Source: Chlorobium sp. (GTDB lineage Bacteria; Bacteroidota; Chlorobiia; Chlorobiales; Chlorobiaceae). From it: a stretch of DNA of 64,000 nt. Below are positions 43,294 to 52,174 of this stretch, in pieces (within the stretch, counting starts at the first letter, position 1; each line of letters begins with the position of its first letter). The notes beneath the pieces are model-generated. The model was not told the origin of the DNA. It saw nothing but the letters and a program-made list of their open reading frames with translations, and made no database searches. The position numbers and the translations under genes were made by a program. The stretch is from the NCBI GenBank assembly GCA_028277485.1, contig JANQGE010000030.1:4687-68686 (forward strand), in the 5' to 3' direction.

Positions 43294-44238
43294 CTACCCC
43301 ACAATCAAACTCCCCACGTACTCCTCGATCGTCGGATTCTCGGGATCGGCGAAAAAGGCTTCGATGGCGCCGGCGACGGTTTCGCCGATGTCGGGATCGA
43401 CGAAGTTCATGGTACCGATCTGGATAGCTTGTGAACCGGTGACGAGGAATTCCATAGCGTCGGCAAAACAGGAAATCCCGCCCATGCCGACAACCGGAAT
43501 CTTTACCGCATTGTAGACCTCCCAGACCTTGGCAAGAGCTACCGGTTTAATGGCGGGGCCGGAGAGGCCGCCGGTGACGTTGGCGAGAAGGGGCTTTCTT
43601 TTTTTATAATCGACTGCCATTCCCACTAACGTGTTGATCAGCGATACCGAATCGGCACCGGCTTCTTCGGCGGCCAGTGCTATGGCGCTGACGGAGGTGA
43701 CGTTCGGGGTGAGCTTCACCATGAGGTGACGATCGGTGATCGTACGCAGCTTCGAGATAATCTCGAAAGTTGCGTCCCGGCTTACGCCCATAATCATGCA
43801 CTCTCCCTTGACGTTGGGGCAGGAGAGGTTTATTTCATATGCGCTGATACACGCACAGGATTCAAGACGTTCGATAACCATGCAGTAATCGTCAATGGAT
43901 TTGCCGGCGATGTTGACGATAACGGTAGTGTCGAGCTGCTGCAGAAAAGGGATTTTTTCCGTTACGAATTTGTCCACTCCGACGTTTGCAAGCCCGATGG
44001 CGTTGATCATGCCACAGGGGGTTTCGGCAATGCGCTGCGGCGGATTGCCGGTGCGCGGTTCGGGAGAAATGGCTTTGGTGACAATACCACCGATTTTCCC
44101 CAGATCTGTGAGTCTGTTTAGTTCCTCGCCGTACGAAACCGTTCCCGAAGCCAGAAGGACTGGGGAGCGCAGGTCAAGCCCCCGTCCGAGAGAAACGGCC
44201 GACGATCTTGTGAAGTTGTGTTCAGTGTGCCGGGTCAT
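43294..44238 (-). CDS. pyrD: dihydroorotate dehydrogenase catalytic subunit, class 1B type
   Basis: PyrD oxidises dihydroorotate to orotate in pyrimidine synthesis. The class 1 active-site Cys is in YEINLSCPNVKG at about 139; FMN-binding motifs include LASGTVSYGEE, KLTPNVTSVSAIA and GMGGISCFADAMEFLVTGSQAIQIG. Class 1B enzymes pair with PyrK for NAD; pyrK is not in the window. The ATG at 44238 gives MTRHTEHNFTRSS. 314 aa is normal. Confidence 0.94.
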   Translation of the reverse strand: MTRHTEHNFTRSSAVSLGRGLDLRSPVLLASGTVSYGEELNRLTDLGKIGGIVTKAISPEPRTGNPPQRIAETPCGMINAIGLANVGVDKFVTEKIPFLQQLDTTVIVNIAGKSIDDYCMVIERLESCACISAYEINLSCPNVKGECMIMGVSRDATFEIISKLRTITDRHLMVKLTPNVTSVSAIALAAEEAGADSVSLINTLVGMAVDYKKRKPLLANVTGGLSGPAIKPVALAKVWEVYNAVKIPVVGMGGISCFADAMEFLVTGSQAIQIGTMNFVDPDIGETVAGAIEAFFADPENPTIEEYVGSLIVG

Positions 44239-44281
44239 TCTTTCAATGGCTTGATGGCTTGACAGCTCAATAGCCGGATGG

Positions 44282-46393
44282 CTAATCCTTAAGATAATAT
44301 TGTAAGGTATAGTCTTTAACCATGCGGTGTGTATTATAAACCGGTCCGATGGATGTTACGGCATTGCGAACCTTTTTCAGCCATTTGACCGGGATATTAT
44401 CCGCGTTGCGGTCGTAAAATGTCGGGATAATCTGGTTTTCGAGAATATCGTAAAGCTGCTCGGCATCGTGGCGGTCCTGATCCTGATGATTTTCAAATTG
44501 CTCCCCTTTTCCTATTGACCATCCGTTTCCCCCGTTGTAGGCTTCGGGCCACCAGCCGTCGGGGATACTGAAATTGAGCCCGCCGTGAAGAGCGGTTTTC
44601 TGCCCGGATGTTCCGCTTGCCTCCATTGGTCTGATCGGATTGTTGAGCCAGACGTCGACACCGGATATCATGCGCTTTGCTACTCCGAGATCGTAATTCT
44701 CAAGAAAAATTATCTTTCCCTTGAACTGGGGAAGGCGGGCATGTTCTACGATTTGCTGTATGTAATGTTTGCCGGCATCGTCGTGAGGATGTGCTTTCCC
44801 GGCGAAAATGATCTGTACAGGCATCGTAGGATGGTTCATGATCCTTGTCAGACGTTCGATATCCGAAAAAATCAGCGGAGCCCTTTTGTATGTGGCAAAG
44901 CGTCTTGCAAAACCTATAGTAAGGACATCGGGTGACAACGGATTTTTTGTCGATTTCGAAGAGTCGGCTTCCATGTGTGCAGCATAGACATGCTGATGGA
45001 AAAGCTGGTTTGAAAGGTATCGATAGATAAAATCGACAAGGTTACGCTTGAGGCGATAGCGCAGGTACCAGAGTTCCTCGTCAGTTACCTTTGCAAGAAC
45101 CTCTGCAGCCGTGTCAGGCGAAGCTGTAAACGTTTCGAGATTGTCCGTGTACTGACGCCAGAATCTATCAGTAAAGCCGCTACACCAGCTTGCTGTATGT
45201 ACTCCGTTTGTGATATGTCCGATAGGCACCTTTTCCGGGGACTCAACTGCATAGATATGCTGCCACATCTCGCGTGAAACCCTGCCGTGCAGTTTCGATA
45301 CTCCGTTTGCGCTGCGGGAGAGGTTGATAGCAAGTACCGTCATGGTAAACAGGCCGTGAAGATTCGACGGGTCCTCTGAGCCCAGCCTCATAAAATCGTC
45401 GAGCGCTATGCCGCTTTTTTGAAGATATTTGTCGAATGAGTAATGTATCATGTCTCGCGAGAAACGGTCATGACCTGCCGCAACGGGAGTATGTGTCGTG
45501 AAAACACACTGTTCCTTAACGTTTTCTTTGGCTTCTGCCAGCCCTTTTCCTTTTTCGAGTTCCGTTACCAAGAGTTCTGCGGTAAGGAATGCCGAGTGGC
45601 CTTCGTTCATGTGGTAGACGGCCGGGTTGATTCCAAGGGCCCTGAGCAGCTTGACACCACCGATACCCAGCACAATTTCCTGGTTAATGCGCATGTTTTG
45701 GTCGCCGCCGTATACCCTGGAGCAGATATTCCGGTAATGCGGTTCATTAACAGGGATGTTGGTATCAAGAAGGTAAAGTTTTGCCCTTCCTACATTCAGA
45801 GACCAAGCCTGGGCAAAAACTTCGCTTTGGGCGATATCGAGAGAGATAACCAGATCTTTGCCTTCGGAATCGGTTACTTTTTCCAACGGAAGGCTTTCCG
45901 GGTACTGTAAGGGATAATCTTCTGTCTGCCAGCCTTGCTGGTTCAAGCATTGACGGAAATAGCCTTCTTTGTAGAACAGGGTGATGCCCGCAAGATTCAG
46001 GCCGAGATCGCTGGCGGACTTGATGTGGTCGCCGGCAAGAACTCCCAGCCCGCCTGAATAGATCCTGACACTTTCATGGATGCCGAATTCGGCGCTGAAG
46101 TAGGCAACTGTTTTTTCTGCAAGGAGAGGCGCATGCTTTGCCGCCCATGTTTCCTTTTCAGTGAGGTAGTTTTCAAATCGTTCGATGACGCTGTTGAGCT
46201 TCTTTCCGAATTCACAGTCCAGACGTGCCTTGAGCTCGTCGTTCGAGATATGGTGGAGGAGCTCGACCGGATTATGATTAACCCGTTCCCAGAGAAGCGG
46301 AGAAAGCTCTTTGAAAAGTTCCTTGGCTTCGGTATCCCATGACCACCAGAGGTTACGGGACAATTTCTTCAATGCTGATATGTTATGGCGCAT
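44282..46393 (-). CDS. glgP: alpha-glucan (glycogen/maltodextrin) phosphorylase, GT35
   Basis: A 703-aa PLP enzyme that releases glucose-1-phosphate from glycogen, the storage polymer of green sulfur bacteria. It is the long, thermophile/AgpA-type form, beginning MRHNISALKKLSRNLWWSWD. Landmarks: FSAEFGIHESVRIYSGGLGVLAGDH, VYHMNEGHSAFLTAELL, ITNGVHTASW, and the PLP Lys in PMEASGTSGQKTALHGGLNFSIPDGWW. The phosphate-binding GWSIGKGEQ follows. ATG 46393 is supported by the conserved start. Strand and gap to the phosphoesterase upstream suggest a single gene. Confidence 0.94.
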   Translation of the reverse strand: MRHNISALKKLSRNLWWSWDTEAKELFKELSPLLWERVNHNPVELLHHISNDELKARLDCEFGKKLNSVIERFENYLTEKETWAAKHAPLLAEKTVAYFSAEFGIHESVRIYSGGLGVLAGDHIKSASDLGLNLAGITLFYKEGYFRQCLNQQGWQTEDYPLQYPESLPLEKVTDSEGKDLVISLDIAQSEVFAQAWSLNVGRAKLYLLDTNIPVNEPHYRNICSRVYGGDQNMRINQEIVLGIGGVKLLRALGINPAVYHMNEGHSAFLTAELLVTELEKGKGLAEAKENVKEQCVFTTHTPVAAGHDRFSRDMIHYSFDKYLQKSGIALDDFMRLGSEDPSNLHGLFTMTVLAINLSRSANGVSKLHGRVSREMWQHIYAVESPEKVPIGHITNGVHTASWCSGFTDRFWRQYTDNLETFTASPDTAAEVLAKVTDEELWYLRYRLKRNLVDFIYRYLSNQLFHQHVYAAHMEADSSKSTKNPLSPDVLTIGFARRFATYKRAPLIFSDIERLTRIMNHPTMPVQIIFAGKAHPHDDAGKHYIQQIVEHARLPQFKGKIIFLENYDLGVAKRMISGVDVWLNNPIRPMEASGTSGQKTALHGGLNFSIPDGWWPEAYNGGNGWSIGKGEQFENHQDQDRHDAEQLYDILENQIIPTFYDRNADNIPVKWLKKVRNAVTSIGPVYNTHRMVKDYTLQYYLKD

Positions 46394-46547
46394 AAATGAT
46401 AGAATGTGAATAATGGTATAAAAGCTGCTGTGTGTATAGTTTCTGTTGAATCGCTATTTTAAACGGCAGTAATTTACAGTTTCTATTTACTAAACGGCGC
46501 CTCAAATATGTGAATTTTTCGAGGAGTCCGGAAATCATCCAAAGGTT

Positions 46548-47408
46548 TTGTCCGAAACAAGCATAAAGCTGGCTCATTTCTCCGATCTGCACCTTGCCGG
46601 GAAGCGGGATAGCCGTGGGCTTGCCCGTCTTGAAACGTTATTGACCGCCATTATTGACGCTGGCTGCAGCCATATCGTTATTTCCGGCGACCTTTTCAAT
46701 TCGACCGATCCGGGCGACTGGGCAGTGATCAGGGAGGTGTTGCAGAACAGAGGACTGTATTCCTGGGACAAGGCAACCATCATCCCAGGCAACCACGATC
46801 TTGTCAATCTCGAAGAGGAGATGCGGATCTACAACGCATTGAATCCCGGTGCCGGCGGAAGAGCGAAAAGACTCCGGGAAAAGAGGAATGAGTTTTCCAG
46901 CCTTTTCAGGGAATTGATAACCGGAGATGACACCGTTACCGGGTTTCCTTATATCAAGGTGCTGGATTATGGAGGGCTCAAGATTTCACTTGTCGTGGTC
47001 GACACTGTTTTTCCCTGGAACAATATCGATAATCCTTTGGGGGCGAGGGGAAATGTGAGCCGGGGCGAACTCGAGGCTCTTTTCGATCCTTCGGTCGACA
47101 AGGCCCTCCGAGACAGTTTCGTAATCGGGGTTATTCATCATGCCTGCCGGATCTACGAAACGAACGCATTGGTAGACCAAGCGTTTGACTGGACCATGGA
47201 GCTGAAAAACCGAGACGAACTCCTGCAGACCATGCAGCATCTGAAAGCTCGAGCCATCCTCCATGGTCATTTTCACCGTTTCCAAACCTATACGGCCGGT
47301 GGTATCAAAGTTGTTAATGGCGGGAGCTTCAGCTACAATCCCCGTCGGTATAGTGAGATCACCATACATGCGGACAGGACATTTACGCAGAGGTTTGTGG
47401 ATATATGA
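46548..47408 (+). CDS. calcineurin-like metallophosphoesterase
   Basis: A 286-aa member of the metallophosphatase superfamily. All five motifs are present: HFSDLHLAG, VISGDLFNSTDPGDW, IIPGNHDLVN, GVIHHACRI and ILHGHFHRFQT, binding two metals. The substrate (cyclic nucleotides, nucleotides or others) cannot be read from sequence. The start is TTG 46548 with AAAGG just upstream; no ATG precedes HFSDLH in frame. It is followed by a hairpin on the + strand. Confidence 0.88.
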   Translation: MSETSIKLAHFSDLHLAGKRDSRGLARLETLLTAIIDAGCSHIVISGDLFNSTDPGDWAVIREVLQNRGLYSWDKATIIPGNHDLVNLEEEMRIYNALNPGAGGRAKRLREKRNEFSSLFRELITGDDTVTGFPYIKVLDYGGLKISLVVVDTVFPWNNIDNPLGARGNVSRGELEALFDPSVDKALRDSFVIGVIHHACRIYETNALVDQAFDWTMELKNRDELLQTMQHLKARAILHGHFHRFQTYTAGGIKVVNGGSFSYNPRRYSEITIHADRTFTQRFVDI

Positions 47409-47410
47409 TC

Positions 47411-47456
47411 AAAAGCCCCGCTTTTCTTGCAGAAAATACGGGGCCTCCTGTCTTTC
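47411..47456 (+). terminator. probable terminator after the phosphoesterase gene
   Basis: GCCCCG (47415) and CGGGGC (47439) form the outer stem and TTTTC/GAAAA an inner stem, followed by a T-rich CTGTCTTTCTTG. Confidence 0.6.
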
Positions 47457-47467
47457 TTGCTATCCGG

Positions 47468-47965
47468 CTATCCAGTCGTACCGCGCCGGGCAAGCTGGCG
47501 GTCGAGCATGATCAGCGCCTGACCTTTTTCCCCGGCCATCTTTAGGGTTTCAAGGATTTCAGATGCTGCGGCTTCCTCTTCCACCTGTTCCTCGATGAAC
47601 CACTGCAGCATAACCTGGGAGGCATAGTCGTTTTCCTTCAGAGCTTTTTCATAAAGCTTGTTGATGTGAGCCGTGATAGAACGCTCATGATTCAGTGCAT
47701 CCTGAAACAATGCAGTGGGCGATTTGAAGTCAGCCGGCGGCTGCTGGATAGCGGCAAGCTCTACATGTCCACCCCTTTCATGGATATATTTGTAGATCTT
47801 CATGGCATGGTCAATCTCTTCCTGCTGCTGTAGTTTCATCCAGTGGGCGAACCCGGGAAGGTTCTGTGATTGGGCATAGGCCGCCATTGAGAGGTAGAGA
47901 TACGAAGAATAAAATTCCCTGTTGATCTGCTCGTTAAGTGCTTTCTGAAGTGCTTTGCTTAGCAT
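47468..47965 (-). CDS. ftn: bacterial non-haem ferritin
   Basis: A 165-aa ferritin storing iron in 24-mer cages. Ferroxidase ligands are visible as E in QINREFYSSYLYLSMAAYA (about 17), E in QQQEEIDHAMKIY with H (about 49-53), E near NHERSITAHI (about 94) and EEQVEEEAAASEIL (about 127-135). ATG 47965 gives MLSKALQKALNEQI. It is near the iron-related cluster of the region but not in it. Confidence 0.93.
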   Translation of the reverse strand: MLSKALQKALNEQINREFYSSYLYLSMAAYAQSQNLPGFAHWMKLQQQEEIDHAMKIYKYIHERGGHVELAAIQQPPADFKSPTALFQDALNHERSITAHINKLYEKALKENDYASQVMLQWFIEEQVEEEAAASEILETLKMAGEKGQALIMLDRQLARRGTTG

Positions 47966-48117
47966 GAGTGGTAACCCCTTTTCTTGATTACGTTACGGAA
48001 ATGCGAGGAATACGACGAATAACTTTCGACTAACAACATGGAAGGATCGTAAAATGTTTCCGGGCGGCTGCAGCACCTCTTGTCGCGTGCCCTGAATCGC
48101 TGAAACCTCTTGATAAT

Positions 48118-48187
48118 ATAGAGAAATCAGTTGGCAAAAGGACGTGGAAAAGATCGATCCCCGATTCCGATAGCGACCCCGAAAGAA
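48118..48187. repeat. repeat family B words and family A end
   Basis: The gap 47966-48267 has TCAGTTGGCAAAAGGACGTGG, AAAGATCGATCCCCGATTCC, CGATAGCGACCCCGAAAG; then a family A right end CTCAAATAGAGGTGCTC at 48220-48236. No gene is seen. Confidence 0.6.
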
Positions 48188-48267
48188 ACTTCCCATCAGC
48201 GCCTCAATTCCGTTCACAAGCTCAAATAGAGGTGCTCTGCAGTGCCCTGATGGGAGGCAGAACTCGT

Positions 48268-48651
48268 CTAAAGGAGCCAAAAACCAGCTATTTTGCCGTT
48301 AATCACAATCAATTTTGCCAGTGAATTCTCCTTGCTGTTCGCGTAACTGATTTTCCACAAATGAAAAGTGTTTCCTCCTTGGTAAAGATCTGATAGATAT
48401 TCAGTTGTATATCCTCCCCGGATCAGCTTGCCAAGCTGACCTGTAACCGCATCAAAAACCTGTTGCGTGATATTATCTTTAAACTGACGGGTCCCATTGG
48501 ATACAAAGGCCTCATAATCATTATCAGAAATAGCCTGCATGAGTTGTGACAGCGAGGCTTGTTCTGTCTTATGGTCATGTTCGGCAAAAGCTGGAGAAAC
48601 AACAAAAAGGCTCAACAAACCAATAAGTGCGATAGAGTAAAACGGTTTCAT
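48268..48651 (-). CDS. small secreted hypothetical protein
   Basis: A 127-aa exported protein with a clean signal peptide MKPFYSIALIGLLSLFVVSPAFAEHD (cleaved after AFA). The mature part, with SQLMQAISDNDYEAFVSNG, QQVFDAVTGQLGKLI and GNTFHLWKISYANSKENSLAKLIVINGKIAGFWLL, has the short alpha-beta layout of NTF2-like/DUF3887 proteins, though the assignment is tentative. The ATG at 48651 is preferred; in-frame codons further upstream would spoil the signal peptide. No neighbours suggest a role. Confidence 0.65.
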   Translation of the reverse strand: MKPFYSIALIGLLSLFVVSPAFAEHDHKTEQASLSQLMQAISDNDYEAFVSNGTRQFKDNITQQVFDAVTGQLGKLIRGGYTTEYLSDLYQGGNTFHLWKISYANSKENSLAKLIVINGKIAGFWLL

Positions 48652-48757
48652 GATATTTTTTTGTAGAAGGTTAAAGGCTATTTTTGCCGTCATCAGGCCA
48701 CGCGACATTCATTGAAATGCCCTAATGTTAACGTTTTTTATGGTGTCTTTCAATAGC

Positions 48758-48792
48758 ATAAACGGCCACCAAAGGGGGAGATGGCCGTTTAT
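48758..48792 (-). terminator. hairpin downstream of flavodoxin
   Basis: ATAAACGGCCA and TGGCCGTTTAT are perfect inverted repeats with a 13-base loop. The T tract is weak. A family A copy separates it from the flavodoxin stop. Confidence 0.6.
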
Positions 48793-48795
48793 ACC

Positions 48796-48905
48796 GGGTG
48801 CCCTTATTCCGCCGCGATTCAATTGCATCGTTGAACGGACAGAAGGAGGTTTCTGCGCTCCGTTCGCCTTGCACACTTGAACCACTCATCACAATAGAGG
48901 TACCC
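48796..48905. repeat. interspersed repeat family A, short subfamily
   Basis: Ends GGGTGCCCTTATTCC and CACAATAGAGGTACCC, with GATTCAATTGCATCGTTGAACGG and GGTTTCTGCGCTCCGTTCG inside. Lies between the flavodoxin stop and its hairpin. Confidence 0.85.
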
Positions 48906-48959
48906 TGATGAAGAAGGACCGCAAGCAATTTCTGTTCACAATGAAAAAAAGCGGGTATC

Positions 48960-49466
48960 TTATTGAAGCTGACCCTGGATTTGCGCAACCCACTGGCTTA
49001 TTCTGTCCGAGGTGAGGTCATCCTGATTGTCTGCGTCCAGTGCCAGTCCGACAAAACTACCGTTAATCACTGCCGTTGAACCCGTGAATTCATAGCTGTC
49101 GGTCGGCCAGGCACCGACAGTTTGTCCCCCTCTCTCTGTGACTTTCGAGTAAATCGTTCCCATGGCATCGAGGAAAACATCGGCGTAATTTTCCTGGTCA
49201 CCAAGGCCGAACAGGGCAACGGTTTTTCCAGAAAGATCCAACTGGTCAAAGCCAGGCAAAAAGTTTTCCCAGTCGCTCTGCAATTCTCCGAATCCCCAGG
49301 TTGACGCACCGAGGATAATATTATCGTAAGATAAAAGCGACTGAGGATCGGCCTCGGCAATATTGTACAGATCAACATTACTTTCACCGAACTCGGCTGC
49401 AATCATGGATGCAGCATTTTCCGTGTTGCCAGTCTCCGAACCGTAAAACAAACCGATGGGTTTCAT
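48960..49466 (-). CDS. fld: flavodoxin (long-chain)
   Basis: An FMN electron carrier that replaces ferredoxin when iron is short. The 168-aa protein starts MKPIGLFYGSETGNTENAA with the phosphate-binding loop GSETGNT, then ASTWGFGELQSDW and GLGDQENYADVF around the isoalloxazine. The ~20-residue loop of long-chain types is present (about 118-140). It lies 40 bp downstream of a small Cys/His protein gene on the same strand, and an operator-like sequence precedes that gene, so both may be iron-controlled. Confidence 0.93.
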   Translation of the reverse strand: MKPIGLFYGSETGNTENAASMIAAEFGESNVDLYNIAEADPQSLLSYDNIILGASTWGFGELQSDWENFLPGFDQLDLSGKTVALFGLGDQENYADVFLDAMGTIYSKVTERGGQTVGAWPTDSYEFTGSTAVINGSFVGLALDADNQDDLTSDRISQWVAQIQGQLQ

Positions 49467-49505
49467 AAGGCTATTTGTTTGAAAGTTGACATTGTTTCTA
49501 CCCTC

Positions 49506-49838
49506 TTAGCGGGAGGGTTTTTCTATCAATTCGACTAAATTCAGGGCTTCGGATGCACCCTGCTGGATTGCAGCATTGAATTCATCAAAATCCTCTCCGG
49601 AAATGGTAAGTTGTGCAACACCGACCATGAGTCTCAACGTCTTGTTATGAAATACTTCCGGATTGTTCGAGCGCATTCCTTCCCATTCATAGCATTCCTT
49701 CATGATGTGGAAGAGGGTTTGTTGCGGTATGGTAAGCATCACGTATTTGTAGTGAAGGTGATAATGCCCGCAATGACATTTTTTCAGCAGGGTGGTTTGT
49801 TGTCTGCACCCTTGGTTATTGTTCCGATGTTCTAGCAT
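49506..49838 (-). CDS. small Cys/His protein of the DUF6686-like type
   Basis: A 110-aa protein. Near residue 20 it has KKCHCGHYHLHYKYVMLTIPQQTLFHIMKEC, a CxC plus several His that could bind metal; the pattern resembles the small DUF6686-type proteins of Bacteroidota/Chlorobi as I remember them. The rest is a helical tail with no known motif. It is 40 bp upstream of flavodoxin and shares its strand and the operator at 49865. Function unknown; a metal-related role is inference from the cluster. Confidence 0.55.
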   Translation of the reverse strand: MLEHRNNNQGCRQQTTLLKKCHCGHYHLHYKYVMLTIPQQTLFHIMKECYEWEGMRSNNPEVFHNKTLRLMVGVAQLTISGEDFDEFNAAIQQGASEALNLVELIEKPSR

Positions 49839-49864
49839 GGTGGTTCTCTTTTAGGTTTATTTTT

Positions 49865-49880
49865 TAATTTAGACAAATTA
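49865..49880. promoter_or_regulatory. putative metalloregulator operator (site a)
   Basis: TAATTTAGACAAATTA, an imperfect palindrome with TAATTT and AAATTA arms around AGAC, 27 bp upstream of the 49506-49838 gene. Related sites lie at 52118, 61083, 61276 and 61305. On the minus strand TTGTCT can serve as a -35 box. Confidence 0.5.
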
Positions 49881-49974
49881 AAAATAAAAATCTGTTTGTG
49901 CCAAGTATTTTTTTCGAGATCGCATGAAATGTTCAGCGCATTTCTACATTGTCGCTCTTGCCAATTGCCCACTG

Positions 49975-50405
49975 AAGATTGCCTACTGATTCCCTTTCGA
50001 TCCCGATTTCTAAAAGTAACAGTGACCAGTGACGAGTGACAAGTTAGTTGTAACCTGAATAATTCACGAGAGTTCGAAAACCCGGACTGTAGAAATAGAC
50101 AGATTCAAGGTTCAAGATTGAAAATTCAAGGATAGATTTTCCGACCCCCGATTGTTCTTCTTTCGGGGTTCGCCGTCGCTATCGGTATCGGGAATCGAAG
50201 AGTATTGCTATGATATGATAGCCTGATAGCTCGTTGGCTCAACGGCAACGCCAGTTACAATTGCCAATTTCTTCCCAACTGGTCACTTGTCTCTCGTCAC
50301 TGGTCACTACTTTTTCGATCCCGAAACCCGATCCCGACCCCGATTTCCGATTATCTTTTCCCGCCTAACACTTAGCACATAGCACCTAACACCTTCCCTC
50401 TCGTC
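49975..50405. repeat. repeat family B, long mosaic copy
   Basis: The 49839-50409 gap is mostly family B: CAGTGACCAGTGACGAGTGAC, AACCTGAATAATTCACGAGAG (the element end word), CTTTCGGGGTTCGCCGTCGC, GAATCGAAGAGTATTGCTATG, CAACGCCAGTTA and the CCTAACACTTAGCACATAGC run. It ends at the tonB stop. Confidence 0.75.
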
Positions 50406-50409
50406 ACTG

Positions 50410-51051
50410 TCAGCGGATCATATACTGTACCGGGACATCCAGACTTAATTCACGAAGCCCGTAATCGGAAGGGGCGGGAAACGGCGACGATTGTCTGACG
50501 GCATCCAGAGCAGCCTTGTCAAGGGTGTTATAACCGGAGGAGGAAAGCAGGGCAGTCTTCACGATGCTTCCGTTTTTTGCAATATCGAGTTTGATGAGCA
50601 CCGTACCTTGGTGATCCTGTTTCTTCGAAAAACGGGGGTAATATTTGTGCCGTTCGATTTGTGAGCGGACCAATGCCAGGTAACTGTTGATCTCCGAAAC
50701 TGCAGGTGAGGAAGCGGTCAATTGAGGTTCGGTTCCTTTTGTGTCGGTTTCCTCCTGAAACCGGTTTTCGGCATTTATTGGATAGATGGTTTGCTCGTCT
50801 GCGGTATCCTTTTTGTATGGTTTCTGTTTTTTGGGAGAAACCGACGGTTTCTCCGGTTTTTTGGGTGGGCAAACCGGTTCTTCCTGTTGAGCGGCCGCAT
50901 TGTTTGCCGGTATTGTTTCCAGGCTGAGGTTGATTGCTCTAAAAGAGCTTTGGGCATGGCTTTGAAAAGCAGGCGCCTTGAACAGCAGCAATGCGGAATG
51001 GATAACAAATGCAACCGCAAACGAGAAGATGTTGATCTGTTTATTGTTCAT
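50410..51051 (-). CDS. tonB: TonB energy-transducing protein
   Basis: TonB links the proton motive force across the inner membrane to outer-membrane receptors. The 213-aa protein has an N-terminal membrane anchor (INIFSFAVAFVIHSALLLF), a Pro/Lys-rich linker (PPKKPEKPSVSPKKQKPYKK at about 62-80), and the C-terminal TonB fold: RHKYYPRFSKKQDHQGTVLIKLDIAKNG, GYNTLDKAALDAVRQSSPFPAPSD and PVQYMIR. It overlaps exbD by 11 bp, with exbB upstream. Confidence 0.93.
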   Translation of the reverse strand: MNNKQINIFSFAVAFVIHSALLLFKAPAFQSHAQSSFRAINLSLETIPANNAAAQQEEPVCPPKKPEKPSVSPKKQKPYKKDTADEQTIYPINAENRFQEETDTKGTEPQLTASSPAVSEINSYLALVRSQIERHKYYPRFSKKQDHQGTVLIKLDIAKNGSIVKTALLSSSGYNTLDKAALDAVRQSSPFPAPSDYGLRELSLDVPVQYMIR

Positions 51052-51454
51052 AAGACACCTTTTTCTCGGTTACTACGGCAATATTATCTGCGCCCGCCTG
51101 CTTTGCAATGTCCATGACGCTGATGACCAAACCAAACTCAATCCGCTTGTCGGCTATCAGTCGTATGTTTTTCTCGAGACGTCCAAGCAAAAGAGGTGAG
51201 AGTTGATCATACAACTGGTCGATGGCGATGTTCTGCCCGTTAAGTGACAGGGAGCCGTCGCTGCTGATACCCAGAGTGATTTCAGGCTCTTCCTGAATGA
51301 TCGAAGTTTCTGATTCCGGGAGACTGACCGGCATCATCGGCTTTGCGTAGATCGAGGTGAGCATAAAAAAAATCAGCAGAAGAAAAACCACGTCAATCAT
51401 TGGCGCAAGATCGAGCCATGTCTTTTTTGCAACTGGTTTTTCGAATTCCAGCAT
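51041..51454 (-). CDS. exbD: ExbD/TolR biopolymer transport protein
   Basis: The 137-aa single-span partner of ExbB: LDLAPMIDVVFLLLIFFMLTS at about 14-34 includes the proton-path Asp (D20 or so). The periplasmic part has EPEITLGISSDGSLSLNGQNI and ends in a conserved GADNIAVVTEKK. It overlaps tonB by 11 bp and lies 2 bp from exbB, so the three form one operon. Confidence 0.93.
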   Translation of the reverse strand: MLEFEKPVAKKTWLDLAPMIDVVFLLLIFFMLTSIYAKPMMPVSLPESETSIIQEEPEITLGISSDGSLSLNGQNIAIDQLYDQLSPLLLGRLEKNIRLIADKRIEFGLVISVMDIAKQAGADNIAVVTEKKVSYEQ

Positions 51455-51456
51455 GA

Positions 51457-52056
51457 CTATTTTTCAAGGTGTTTTATGGCTTCCGAGCCGTAGTACTTCA
51501 TCAGGAAGGCAAACGACTGCACTTTCTCCTCGAGCAGATGATGCACGATCATTGACGGAATGGCGACTCCGAGGCCTGCCGCGGTCGTTATCAGCGCTTC
51601 CCAGATTCCTCCTGCCAGCATGGAAGGGTCGACTGAACTGTTTGCCTGAGCGACCTGCTGAAATGCATTGACCATGCCGAGAACTGTGCCGAGCAGTCCC
51701 ATGAGAGGTGCGATTCTGCTTATCAGCTCAATCAGGTGCAAGTGTTTGCTGAGCCTTTTTATTTCTGTTGTTCCTTCAAGAGTGATCTCTTCCTCGATGA
51801 ATTCCTTTTTCTCCCCGGCATGCATGAGCCCTTTGGCAAGTACTGCTGACACGGGTCCGGGGGACGTTTCGGCTAACCGTAGTGCTTGATCAAACTGCTC
51901 TTTTTCGATAAGATCATGAATGACTTGGGGAACATCGGCCGATCTTCCTGCCCTGAAAAAATGAAAGCTTCTTTCAATGGTGTATGCAACGGTCAGGATG
52001 GAACAGATAAGAAGCGGGTACATCATGGGTCCGCCGGCCTCAAAAAAATACCACAT
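51457..52056 (-). CDS. exbB: ExbB/TolQ proton channel protein
   Basis: Forms the proton channel with ExbD. The start ATG 52056 gives MWYFFEAGGPMMYPLLICSILTVAYTIERSFHFFRAG; upstream in-frame codons would add a hydrophobic stretch that runs through the operator region, so they are rejected. The other two helices include LIELISRIAPLMGLLGTVLGMVNAFQQ and ALITTAAGLGVAIPSMIVHHLL. The operator site b is 62 bp upstream, and a TonB receptor is transcribed divergently. Confidence 0.93.
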   Translation of the reverse strand: MWYFFEAGGPMMYPLLICSILTVAYTIERSFHFFRAGRSADVPQVIHDLIEKEQFDQALRLAETSPGPVSAVLAKGLMHAGEKKEFIEEEITLEGTTEIKRLSKHLHLIELISRIAPLMGLLGTVLGMVNAFQQVAQANSSVDPSMLAGGIWEALITTAAGLGVAIPSMIVHHLLEEKVQSFAFLMKYYGSEAIKHLEK

Positions 52057-52117
52057 GCAGAGAAGCAGTTTGTTTATCGGAGCGATGAAAAAATTTTTAA
52101 TAATTACAAATTTATCG

Positions 52118-52133
52118 TTATTTAGACAAATTA
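52118..52133. promoter_or_regulatory. putative metalloregulator operator (site b), divergent promoter region
   Basis: TTATTTAGACAAATTA, 14 of 16 bases or better to site a. It lies between exbB (start 52056, minus) and the receptor at 52175 (plus). For exbB, TTGTCT-17 bp-TAATTA could be the promoter overlapped by the site. Confidence 0.5.
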
Positions 52134-52174
52134 AAATTAGTTCAGATTTCAGAATGAGAAATTGAGATGCCATA